The notes under the pieces: generated by a model
What the model saw: only the letters and a program-made list of their open reading frames with translations
What the model was told of the DNA's origin: nothing
Databases searched by the model: none
Source of the DNA: Harmothoe impar
Taxonomy: Eukaryota > Annelida > Polychaeta > Phyllodocida > Polynoidae
Length of the DNA: 64,000 bases
Reading direction: 5' to 3'
Assembly (NCBI GenBank): GCA_947462335.1
Contig: OX381721.1
Location: 35,080,303-35,144,302 of the forward strand
Translations under genes and position numbers: made by a program
Shown here: piece by piece, positions 31,549 to 40,507 of the stretch
How the letters are laid out: every line of letters starts with the position of its first letter
Numbering within the stretch: position 1 is the first letter of the stretch

Positions 31549-32143
31549 TTCGTACGCGATTATCCTCTGAGTTCTGAATTCACATTTCGCGGCGACTACA
31601 CTGAAGCAGTCGTCGAGACCGGTCTTTAAATTTTGTTTTAAAAGATAAGTTTCAAGACAGTTTACTTAATGTTTAAATATTGCCGTATTATTTGTTTAAT
31701 AAATACGCAAATGTAAACGTAGATGATGCATAATCTTATTAAATCAAATAAACACATCATTTGTTCTTGCGAGGTTGATTCACTCTCCCACCCGTTGTTT
31801 AACGCTACCGCTATACTGCACTGACACTGAACATCGGGTGGGAGAGTGAATCAGCCTCGCAGAACAAATGACCCGCATATTCACTCTCCCACCCGTTGTT
31901 CAGTGTCGGTGTACTACACGAAGAAGGTTAGACATCAGCATGGAGACAGCGCAGACGCTAAATATATTCTCCAAGCAGAAGTTTTAGCGGTAATAACCCG
32001 AACTGTCTAACTAAGTATATGCTTGAAGAACTAGGTTAAGCGATTTCCCGCCTCTCATACGGGTAAAGTTACTATCAATTCCGTCTGTGTAAAATAGAAC
32101 TAGGTTAACGGGATACAGCCGAAGAGAACAGAGGAAACCCAAA
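31549..32143. promoter_or_regulatory. divergent promoter region with inverted repeat
   Basis: This 595-bp gap separates two head-to-head genes. Arms of 37 and 36 bp (31758-31794 and 31835-31870, starting CATTTGTTCTTGCGAGG on the left) are inverted with one mismatch and one gap. A third copy of the inner part (TTCACTCTCCCACCCGTTGT) lies at 31880-31899. The repeats are likely shared control elements or a cruciform. Confidence 0.6.
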
Positions 32144-33043
32144 ATGGAGAGTTCTATTTTACTCGGGTTTGTGCTTCTTTTTGGATTAACAAATTGCCAA
32201 ATCGATATATGTGAAAAGTGTGACTGCAAAGAGGGAGTCATCACTTGTCGTCAAGTCGATCCTGAGTCTTTTCACATTTGGAATAACCATCACTATTATC
32301 ACTTATACTGGAGACTATGCAAAATGATTAAATTCAACACAGCTGTGTTTCAGAAATTTCAAAGTCTTAAAATCGTAGACATAAGAGATCAATGGGATAG
32401 TTTTGACTGCGATTCTATTCCTCAAGACGTAAACTATACTATCATATGGAACTGCCTCGTACATCCTACTTACATTTCTACACCTTCGGATTTTACGATA
32501 GCTAAACAGGAAAAGGAGGTGACTCACACTTCCACAGACGCCGGATTTGTCACCACTACCCACATCACGACCTCTAAAGGTCCTGGAACAAATAGCCCAT
32601 TGTCTACTCAAACTCTAGATACTACTACTAAATCGACCAGCGTCAGTTATGATCCTGAATTAACTCTATGGACTGTAAAACCTAGTTCTACCGGTACTGA
32701 AGGAAGTATAGAAACAAACTTTGTTTCTACAACTCTGAAACAAATCACTACTTCACCTGTTATTGATACACAAACTGATTCTGATACTTTCAAAGTTTAT
32801 CAAACTACTGCTCCTCCTCCTCCTCCTCCTCCTGCTTCTGCTGCTGATACTGTTGAACTAAACCAATCTCCCCAATTGTTACCTGTTTGGATAAGTGTTA
32901 GTCTTATAATGGGAGTGATAGCTGTGATTGGGATTGTCTACTTAGTCAAGAAAAAACCATGCAACAGATCAACGTCGACAGAATTTGAATATTACAAGTT
33001 TTACAATATTGTGTACGACAACATTGTTGAAACTGAAGTATGA
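32144..33043 (+). CDS. glycoprotein B, type I membrane protein
   Basis: 299 aa, uninterrupted. A signal peptide (ILLGFVLLFGLTNCQ) is followed by a Cys cluster CEKCDCKEGVITCRQVD and an LRR-like strand KIVDIRDQWDSFDCD. A Ser/Thr-rich mucin-like stalk with a Pro run spans about residues 115-235. One membrane span (VWISVSLIMGVIAVIGIVYL) and a short Tyr-rich tail (FEYYKFYNIVYD) complete it. The domain order and Cys spacing match the minus-strand neighbour, so the pair probably arose by duplication. Tail tyrosines could be endocytic or signalling motifs. Extensive O-glycosylation is expected from composition. Not a known Polinton core gene. Confidence 0.75.
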   Translation: MESSILLGFVLLFGLTNCQIDICEKCDCKEGVITCRQVDPESFHIWNNHHYYHLYWRLCKMIKFNTAVFQKFQSLKIVDIRDQWDSFDCDSIPQDVNYTIIWNCLVHPTYISTPSDFTIAKQEKEVTHTSTDAGFVTTTHITTSKGPGTNSPLSTQTLDTTTKSTSVSYDPELTLWTVKPSSTGTEGSIETNFVSTTLKQITTSPVIDTQTDSDTFKVYQTTAPPPPPPPASAADTVELNQSPQLLPVWISVSLIMGVIAVIGIVYLVKKKPCNRSTSTEFEYYKFYNIVYDNIVETEV

Positions 33044-33810
33044 ATAGGAAAAAGAACTCGTTCGTGTATTTAAGCAGATTTATTCTTAATACTCAAACTA
33101 TAAGCTGAATTGTTTGTATACAATATATATATATCTAAGAATTAAGCGAATTAGTTGTATATCATATAAACTAAGTATTTTGTTTGTGCTTCATGCTCAG
33201 CGACATTGTAAAAATAATATCTATATAGAGCTATCATATAACACCGTATTAATCAGATACCGTATATCGTATAAAAGTACAATTAAACACTAAGTAGCGA
33301 TTACAAACTTTGATACCATTGAGTAACAATTACAAACTGTGTCACTATTGATTAAGCCTGTGATTAGTTTGTGCTTTATGTTTAGCTGTTTTCTTAAAAA
33401 TGTATATAGTGCTATCATGTAAGACTATATTACTGAGATACCGTATATCATATAAAATATCACTAATTAAAACCTATGTAAGCATTTTCCCTGACGTATA
33501 CAACGCTGTATATTACTGAGACACCGTATATCATATACAAGAACACTAATTAAGGTCAATGTAAGCATTTTCCCTGACGTTTACAATGCCGCTGCTGATA
33601 ACTAACGTGACAAGTAACACTTATAACTATAACGCCCTTGTATACCGTATAAAGTTAACAGAAATTAAGTTTGTATTCTAGACAAGAGAACACCTTCGCA
33701 AATGATTGCCTGCATACATATATATTTGCATTGCTTCATGTTAACTAATCAACAAAACAATATAGAAATAAAGTCTTATACTTTTAATTTTGTAGCATTC
33801 TTTCAGTCAT
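33044..33810. repeat. AT-rich region with degenerate repeats
   Basis: No gene. Copies of ACCGTATATC(A/G)TATA occur near 33258, 33438 and 33523, the last two within a duplicated block ending GTAAGCATTTTCCCTGACGT. Confidence 0.6.
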
Positions 33811-33870
33811 GATTATAAATAAATCTAGCATTCTTTCAAAGCTGAAAGAATGCTAGATTTATTTATAATC
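33811..33870. terminator. perfect 28-bp-arm hairpin between convergent genes
   Basis: The left arm 33811-33838 (GATTATAAATAAATCTAGCA and 8 more bases) and right arm 33843-33870 are exact complements around a 4-nt loop AAGC. It lies between the end of the plus-strand glycoprotein transcript region and the end of the minus-strand gene at 33876, with AATAAA in both orientations in the arms. That suits bidirectional 3'-end formation; the function is inferred. Confidence 0.55.
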
Positions 33871-33875
33871 TAGAA

Positions 33876-34364
33876 TTAACAAGGGCATTCCTCCCAGCCA
33901 AAAAAGGGCTCTAGGTACGTAGCGCTCTCAGAGAGCCACTCACCATACTCCATTAGCTCTTGCCACTCAGTCTTAAAGAGCCCTTTCATTTTTATTCTGT
34001 GCATCATGTAACTGATGACAGGGTTCTTGTCTAGCTGTTTTTTAAGGAATTTAAATTCCGAAGTGTCCGTCACCTTTAACCCTGTGACTAATTCACAGTT
34101 GTGGAATATGATCTGAATTGCAGCAAGATTCTCAGTGGCATACTTCGAGTTTTCATCAGTGTAAGTAGCCGCTATATGTTCTGTAGTGTGCCATAGATCT
34201 GAAGAGAACTGGTCTATGAAACTCTCAATTCCGTGCACTAATTGCTGTGTTTCTTCGCTGTCATACATCCTTTCTTCTAAAGGAAGAGAAAACAGTTCTT
34301 TTAATTTTGCTAGGTCTTCTTTGGACAAGATAATCACAAAGTTATATGTTGGATCGAAACACAT
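33876..34364 (-). CDS. acidic protein family, member 1
   Basis: 162 aa from the ATG at 34364. It is predicted largely helical and acidic, with no known domain. Features shared with the proteins at 35882-36433 and 38033-38612: an N-terminal hydrophobic strand (NFVIILSKEDLAKLKELF against IIIPIQRQCVDD and ITIPMDFKYLEKAW), a middle helix with an ET-H/Y motif (HTTEHIAA), and a short C-terminal ending of the F-G-W/C type (PFFGWEECPC). It follows another minus-strand frame by only four bases. Similarity to the other two is weaker than theirs to each other. Confidence 0.5.
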   Translation of the reverse strand: MCFDPTYNFVIILSKEDLAKLKELFSLPLEERMYDSEETQQLVHGIESFIDQFSSDLWHTTEHIAATYTDENSKYATENLAAIQIIFHNCELVTGLKVTDTSEFKFLKKQLDKNPVISYMMHRIKMKGLFKTEWQELMEYGEWLSESATYLEPFFGWEECPC

Positions 34365-34368
34365 TGTA

Positions 34369-34746
34369 TTATATCAGCTCAAGCTCGCAGAACTCGTTTT
34401 CAAATTCGGATTTTCCTTTCCTGAGAACGACTTGAGGATCTACCTCATCCAGCACTTCGACTGCGTCGACGTATTTGATGTATCCTGCTCGCTCGAAGAA
34501 AGGGGAAAGAGTGCTACAACCCTCTAGCAAGCGAGTAATGGAGATCTTGAGGTGGCACGTCCTTGAATACTTCTTGATATGATTTTCTAAGACGCAATCA
34601 CCATCATCATCATCATCAAACTCTTCAGGAGTGCAGTAACCTGCTCCAGAATAAGCTGCTTTCACTTTCTGAGCAAACTCCAGACGAAGAAGATACTCAT
34701 ACACTTTAGTAGCTAACTCTACTGGAGAGGGGAGGGGCTTCTGCAC
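34369..34746 (-). CDS. unknown minus-strand frame without ATG
   Basis: This 125-codon frame is open upstream for about 22 codons but has no ATG. It includes an Asp run (PEEFDDDDDGDC) and a hydrophilic helical C-terminus (FENEFCELELI). It is squeezed between the spliced gene ending at 34752 and the gene starting at 34364. It may be the continuation of the spliced gene after a frame break or through an unrecognised splice (a possible acceptor AAGTGCAG lies at its start). No function can be assigned. Confidence 0.4.
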   Translation of the reverse strand: MQKPLPSPVELATKVYEYLLRLEFAQKVKAAYSGAGYCTPEEFDDDDDGDCVLENHIKKYSRTCHLKISITRLLEGCSTLSPFFERAGYIKYVDAVEVLDEVDPQVVLRKGKSEFENEFCELELI

Positions 34747-34751
34747 TTCTT

Positions 34752-35732
34752 TTAAAGTGAGTTCATAATCTTGACTGTCCTCTTGATTTTTAAATTCTCT
34801 CTTTTAAGCTCTAAAGAGAATTCGCAGTTGGCCTTGCCGAAATAGCAATTACTAGATTCCTGAATAGAAAGGTCCGTTCCCCTGTAGAGAACCCACTTCC
34901 ACACAGAGATGACTTTCCTCTTTTTCAGAGGAGTTTTAAACGGGGAAGACCTCTTTTCACCCCCTCTAGCGGTTGATGCCTGAACTTGCACTACTCTCGC
35001 ACCACTTTGACCAGCGTCGTCGTCGTCGTCGCCGACGTCGACGTCGCCGACGTTGCCGTCGTCATTGATGACGACGACTGCTGGTGAGGCTTCTGGAGGA
35101 TCAGCTGATGTTATAGCGCACAGCTTGCGGTAGTCGTCTATGCTCACATTTACACATTCAAAGCTGAAATAAAAATAAAATAAACCTATGAGTCATGATT
35201 CAGCTAAGTAGTAGTAGTTTATAATCTAAAAAAAAAAAATGTAAACTTGATCTATAAGAAGTTCTTTAATCATCTAGACTTGACGTATTCTTATTTATTT
35301 CGACAGATTTAATTAAATTAATATATAAACTCTCACGATTGTTGATTCAAACCAGAGACAAATCTATGTGAAAACTTAATTCAGTTGACCGACGTCAATG
35401 ACAAGAAACGACGTCAGTATGAATCATGCTAAAACCAAATAATGAACTTACCCGATTCTCAACTGGCCGACGTACTTCACAAAGCCGACATACTCCACTC
35501 CTCTAAAAGTAGACTTAGTCAACTTCCACTGAGGATGAAGAGTCCCGATTGTTTGTTCTGTAGTAGAGCAGTCCAAATTATCGATCACAGTTTTCATCTG
35601 AGTAGCCCACTCGACGACGGTAGTAGGAACATATATATGTCTCACTCCCCTAAATGTAGTTCTAGTGAACTTGACTTCAGCTCCGCTGAATAGTACAGTA
35701 GTTTTAGCGCTCAAAACATGTGTGAACTCCAT
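34752..35732 (-). CDS. two-exon putative nuclear protein
   Basis: Exon 1 is 35732-35452 (ATG at 35732), ending in GG before a GTAAGT donor. Exon 2 is 35163-34752, starting after TTTTTATTTCAG. The junction is phase 2 and keeps the frame open, giving about 230 aa. The exon 1 product contains a repeated motif (FTRTTFRGVRHIYV and LTKSTFRGVEYVGFV). The exon 2 product has a very acidic Asp-rich stretch followed by FKTPLKKRKVISVWKW, a good basic nuclear-localisation candidate. A regulatory protein is a reasonable guess. I know no family. Confidence 0.6.
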
Positions 35733-35881
35733 GGTAAATGTGTTTAAACCAACAAACTCACAAAGACGTCGCGCTCTTTTAAACCCTTTTCCTCAGCAAA
35801 AAAAGAAAAATCTAAAAACAAACTCCGAGACAAAAGAATCATTGGTCTGAGACCTCATGTATATTCATAGAATTTCCCGCG

Positions 35882-36433
35882 TCACTGACTACACCCGTGA
35901 AAAGCCCACGCTCTTATGAGTCCATTGACAAACATCTCTGAATCCTTCAGCATTGATACTAATAAAGATCTGAATCGGCTTTTAGTGTCAATAGTTTCAA
36001 TCTGAAACAGTTCCTGATTATAATTCCTTGCTGCAACTAGTAAACGTTGATATTGTTTTAATTGATCTATTCTAATCAATCCGTCATCAGAGTGTATTAT
36101 TTGATCGCAATAGACTACAATGTGAATAGCGTCATGAGCCTCGTACAAATTATTTCGAAATACCGCAATGTGGTCTGTTTCCCCGTCTATTTCTTTTAAA
36201 AATCTTTTTAAAGAATCAACGATTTCTAACAGCTCTTCTGATAAACTTCCTACTGAATGCCCATTTAAAGCCTTATACACATCATCAACACACTGTCGCT
36301 GTATAGGAATAATAATGCTTTTCGTAGAAGTGTAGTCTAAAATGTCATCTTCTGGACATGTATGATAATCGTCTCTATCTACTTCATCCCACAAAATAAT
36401 TTCTAGTTCAAAATCTGTGTCTGATTCAGACAT
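35882..36433 (-). CDS. acidic protein family, member 2
   Basis: 183 aa, intact, from the ATG at 36433 (MSESDTDFELEIILWDEVD). It has an acidic N-terminus, then helices: SIIIPIQRQCVDDVYKAL, a segment EIDGETDHIAVFRNNLYEAH, and a C-terminal part ELFQIETIDTKSRFRSLLVS ending WAFHGCSQ. It aligns along its length with the broken copy at 38033-38612 (KEETDYLDTF; LFSCIQIETRSQFKGLLLS; PFYGWSK). No known domain. It has its own promoter space (36434-36530) and is transcribed toward the spliced gene. Confidence 0.65.
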   Translation of the reverse strand: MSESDTDFELEIILWDEVDRDDYHTCPEDDILDYTSTKSIIIPIQRQCVDDVYKALNGHSVGSLSEELLEIVDSLKRFLKEIDGETDHIAVFRNNLYEAHDAIHIVVYCDQIIHSDDGLIRIDQLKQYQRLLVAARNYNQELFQIETIDTKSRFRSLLVSMLKDSEMFVNGLIRAWAFHGCSQ

Positions 36434-36533
36434 TTTGTCTAGCAGTAAAAAGAACAGTCTTCTCTACCATGCAGCGTGAACTAATATAGTGCCCTCATAG
36501 ACTTGTTGTGTTAACCACGGCTAAATTGCTCAA

Positions 36534-36573
36534 AGTAAAAGTTATGACCACCTGCATGGTCATAACTTTTACT
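36534..36573. repeat. perfect hairpin, 17-bp arms
   Basis: AGTAAAAGTTATGACCA and TGGTCATAACTTTTACT flank a CCTGCA loop. It lies between the start of the acidic-protein gene and the tRNA gene. Confidence 0.8.
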
Positions 36574-36626
36574 CTGTATACACCTCCAAACGACAGATGG
36601 TGACCAACATAGAAGCAAAATGTAAT

Positions 36627-36699
36627 CACCTGGTGCGAGGATTGAACTCGCGACCTTCAGATTAAAAGTCTGACGCTCTCCCTTCTGAGCTAACCAGGC
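36627..36699 (-). tRNA. tRNA-Lys (anticodon UUU)
   Basis: A 73-nt cloverleaf on the minus strand: acceptor GCCTGGT pairs with ACCAGGT (one G-U at the end), D arm GCTC/GAGC, anticodon stem TCAGA/TCTGA around CTTTTAA (UUU, Lys), T arm GCGAG/CTCGC with TTCAATC loop, and discriminator G. A-box and B-box are present, no intron and no encoded CCA. A TTTT Pol III terminator begins seven bases after the discriminator base. It lies inside the Polinton-like element. The acceptor and T stems look unlike the usual animal tRNA-Lys as I remember it, so a viral or transferred origin is possible; a tRNA-derived SINE is the alternative. Confidence 0.85.
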
Positions 36700-38032
36700 T
36701 TCTAATAAAATGACTTTAGATTATATGGGAGGTATTTGAGGTGTCAAATAAACACCTCAATACCTAATGAGATTAGCCACACTAATTAAAGTGTCTTGCA
36801 ATCTCTATGCTTTGGTTGTAGTTCTCCAGTAACATCTTATGCAGATTCTAGACGCTAATTAATGGGGTATGTCATTACATCAACACATTCCACATATATC
36901 AAAATACTTATACAAAATCACGAGTACCGCAAACAATTAGTAACACCGTAGACATCATTATCTTATCTGTCTTATAATGTCTACGACATTGCTTTATTCA
37001 TAAAACAAAGAAAACACTCGAGTCTGTAACTAAATTCTATCCTTACTATTATAGTGGCGTCCTCTGTTGAGTAACGCTGGCATTTATTCACTTCGCGAGA
37101 GGGCGCCACTTACCTGATACGACACAACGTCATGAATGGGATACTCTGTTTGCGTCTTTCTTGAAACTATGCCGACCTGTTTTTAAAATATAAACTAAAC
37201 AAAACTGTTCTAAGACTATTGCTTTTAGATTTCAATATCTTGTTTTAATGTATTTTGATTAACATTTAGCAGACTTATGATGTTTCAATATTAAACCCCT
37301 TTTGTCTTAATCTATTGAAAACTACATGAAGTCTAAAACATTATCAGACACTCAAAACTGAGGTATCTGATGAGATTAGCCTCACTAGCTAAAGCTTTTA
37401 TAAAGCTTTAGTAAGTTGAGTCCAAAAGACTCGCAAACAGTCTCCTCTTTAGGAGACCAACTAACTAACTAAATTTAATATTCTCCGTCGCAACACAAAA
37501 TGCGTAACTACCAGATGACTTAATTCCTTCTTTTATTGTAAGAGGGCGCCACTAGCGTCATTTTTTATTAAATTTCACATAAGCACGCGCATAAAGCATT
37601 CTAAATCTACGTGTTACAACTGATACAAATGTTTTTAAAATAGAAACAAATGAGTTTTTCATAGAACATCAGTATGAGCATCTATATAGCATATTTACAC
37701 TTGATAAACATAGATTTTCAAAGACGTACAGTACTAAACCCCCTTTAAGCGGTTATAACATAATTATATAGACTGTCATGTCGTCTCTATTATAACAAAA
37801 CACCGGCAATATCTCACGAGATTAGCCACAGACCTCGACCTCTGGTCGGGGTCTGGATGTTGTAGGTCTTCTTAAGCTGTTGCTGGAAGGAGATTTCTAA
37901 CCCGTACTGCTCGGGATAGAGCATCTTTCTTACCTGTCAACTAGTCCCCTGAGAGACCCATACATCACACTATGCATAGGCCTCCTCTTCATTAATGGAG
38001 AAAGAGACCGACATCAAAATAAAAAATAACTG
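36700..38032. other. non-coding right arm with small repeats
   Basis: No ORF. It has an inverted repeat at 36731-36764 (GGTATTTGAGGTGT / ACACCTCAATACC) and three copies of GAGATTAGCC(A/T)CA near 36769, 37369 and 37814. AGAGGGCGCCACT occurs at 37091 and 37541, the former inverted against GTGGCGTCCTCT near 37055. A hairpin CAGACCTCGACC / GGTCGGGGTCTG lies near 37830. Confidence 0.5.
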
Positions 38033-38612
38033 TCATTTAGACCAACCATAAAAAGGTCGAGAATGACTTTGACCATGCTGACATAACATAGAGTTATAAA
38101 TTAAACTCAATAACAGTCCTTTAAACTGAGATCTAGTCTCAATCTGAATACATGAGAACAAATCAGAATTATAAGCATAACCAGCTTTCAACAAGGCAAT
38201 AAACTCCTTTGTTTCTATCAATGGAGTCAGCCTTGTTTTCTTGGCGTTCCTCACGACAGCATGTCCATAAAATACTAAATTCATGAATCCGTATCTCACA
38301 TTAGCTCTCTCTAAAGTATCCAAACGTATCCAAATAGTCAGTCTCTTCCTTGATAATGTCTAAGAAGGCTTTCAAAGCTTCAAACAAAGGAGTCAAAACA
38401 AGACAAGAATCACTAACTGAACTGTCTCTTTCAGAAAGATCCCAAGCCTTTTCCAAATACTTAAAATCCATAGGGATAGTTATATTTTGTGTAGCTGAGA
38501 ATTTGCTAAATGAATCGTCCTCTGTTATCAGGCAATCCAAGTCGTCCATGTGTGTTTTATCATGATAAATATAAGAAACTTCCATATCATGATGACGATA
38601 TAGACGCTCCAT
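38033..38612 (-). pseudogene. acidic protein family, member 3, broken by 10-bp duplication
   Basis: Frame 1 runs from the ATG at 38612 to 38301 (103 codons) and frame 2 from about 38323 to 38033. Together they align with the intact 183-aa member at 35882-36433. The two frames meet at a direct duplication of CGTATCCAAA-like 10 bp (about 38322-38341, plus strand), which shifts the frame by one and stops translation after TFGYFRES. It lies close to the right inverted repeat. Confidence 0.65.
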
Positions 38613-38829
38613 TATAGTAAATCAATCCTAGATTTCAGCGATTCTAGTAGACAACGTCTTGCCCACATTAACCCAATCCAAAGTACTACGATCCAAAAGA
38701 GTGATACAATGAAATCTCACTTCAACCATTAAGTCATAAAATACAAAATAGCTTCCGTTCTCTATTACCTCTTTTGACCCTGTTCTATTGTTTTATCATA
38801 TACTACTCCTTTGTCTATCTTAAGTGAGA

Positions 38830-39058
38830 AAAGTAGGTGTCAAGTAAGTGTAAAGCAGTCAAGTAATTGCCTAAATTACCCCAAACACCCTCCAGTAATA
38901 GCCAGGTAATTGTAATATAATTACCTTTGATTACACCCCTACGTAGAGCTTGCCATATACTACTTATGGCCATGCCCCATGTGAGACACATGATTAATAT
39001 AATAACTGTGTATGTTTGGTAATTCTATACCACAATAGCCTTTGTATCACTCTCACAA
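38830..39058 (-). repeat. Polinton right terminal inverted repeat
   Basis: Reverse complement of the left repeat, without the 190-bp insertion. The outer end is CTCTCACAA at 39058; the inner end is near AAAGTAGG at 38830. Confidence 0.85.
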
Positions 39059-39455
39059 ATAAATACTTAAAATGCATAAGCCATTACATATTTGGCTATC
39101 TGGTCCTCCCAAAATGCAGCCGGTCCTGCAACATCGAGAATTTGCAGGACTGAATGTCATGTGGGATGAAAAAGTTTTCGTAAAGACTGTATTCCAGGCC
39201 AGGTAGTAGGCCTATATGCTACTTCATGACCTGGAATTCACATAGAACTGTTTATGGGCTTGGTATATCCATAAACCCTCTTATGGCTGCACTTCACTCT
39301 CGCAATCTCGCACATCCTTGTACCAGGATTCCAAGGATTTCCTCTCGTTGTAAAGTCTATTTCTACCTAGATTTGCTCAGCTATTTTACACATTTCAAGG
39401 AAATTGAGAGTGTTTGTGAGTGAAAAAACGAATCTGTCCTATGGATAGATACCTT
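39059..39455. other. intergenic
   Basis: No gene recognised in the flank of the element. Confidence 0.5.
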
Positions 39456-40507
39456 CCCAGCTAGCAAAGATACGTTGGCCCAACGTTGGACCAACGTTGT
39501 ACAAGGTCGGATTGACGTCAGATACTGACGTTGGTACAACATTCATTTGTCCGTACGAGCCAACGTTGGCATGACGTCAAGATAAAATGACGTTGGATCA
39601 ACGTTGGCCCAACGTCATATTCTGACGTTGTTCCAACGTCTAGCCAACCATATTTTGACCTTAAAAATGACGTTGATCCAATGTCAAATATCAACGTTGA
39701 CCCAATGTTTATTTGTCCGTACGAGCCAACGTTGGTAAGACGTCACCATGAAATGATGTTGGCCCAACGTTGGACCGACATTGTACAAACATGCTTTAGA
39801 TTTACAGTCTGAAACTGATTTTGATCAACATTAAGTATCATTTTCACTCTAATGTGATCAACTCTGCTCAAGACATGGCTATCAAGAATCATCATTTTAG
39901 AAACAGCCATTTCTGTCTTTGCATTTCACCTTAATCTCAGCTTTTAGGGCCAAGAGGTGATACCAAGACACCTGATCCTTCAGATCTTATGTACCTGCCG
40001 TTACCCGCAAAAGGGTGTCATAGTAGCAATATAAGTAGCATTTGGTTATATTGTGAGGAAAGGTGGTAATTAAGAATGATATAGATTATAGATTGAATAT
40101 CCTTGGTTTTAGAGGCTATGTTATACACATAGGGCCTAATCAATGACCAATTGTGAGAGAATATCATGGATATGCTGGCAAAAATATCTCCAGGTAACCT
40201 TCAATGTCCTCTGGTGGATTGTTGAGAAAGCAATGTTGGGTCAATGTTCGGCCAACGTTGGTATGACATGAACTATCTGACGTTGGACCAACGTTGGCAA
40301 AACAGTGGTCATATTGCCAACGTTGATACAACATAAATTTACCAATGTTGGTCTGACATTAATTATGTGATGTTGTATCAACGTTGGCAAAATACTGGGA
40401 GTATTACCAACGTTGGTCCAACATGGTCTGGCACAACGTTCAAATATTGCCTGCGATGGTGCCGACCAATGCCAACGTTGGCCCAACGTATCCTTGCTAT
40501 AGCTGGG
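39456..40507. mobile_element. AACGTTGG-rich inverted-repeat element
   Basis: The outer ends are CCCAGCTAGCAAAGATACGT and its near reverse complement (ACGTATCCTTGCTATAGCTGGG). Both end regions (39470-39780 and 40220-40490) are packed with CCAACGTTGG palindromes and variants; the centre is ordinary AT-rich DNA. No coding capacity. Confidence 0.7.

Larger units (their letters stand above)
16640..39058. mobile_element. Polinton/adintovirus-like element, about 22.4 kb
   Basis: Near-identical inverted repeats lie at 16640-17050 and 38830-39058. Between them is a set of genes diagnostic for Polintons (Mavericks): protein-primed-type family B DNA polymerase, retroviral-type chromodomain integrase, FtsK/HerA-type packaging ATPase, hexon-like major capsid protein and adenain-like cysteine protease. 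Additional genes not usual for the group are a NADAR domain, a BIR protein, a divergent pair of membrane glycoproteins, a family of acidic proteins and a tRNA-Lys. The interior is clearly more AT-rich than the flanks. I could not find a convincing 6-bp target duplication next to the repeats. Confidence 0.9.

Noticed and set aside
37830..37860. Second tRNA gene
   Set aside because: A stem-loop is present but no cloverleaf or B-box could be built.
16634..39064. Target-site duplication of the Polinton
   Set aside because: The six bases outside the visible repeats (GGATTG and ATAAAT) do not match, so the exact ends may be slightly different or the site was altered.
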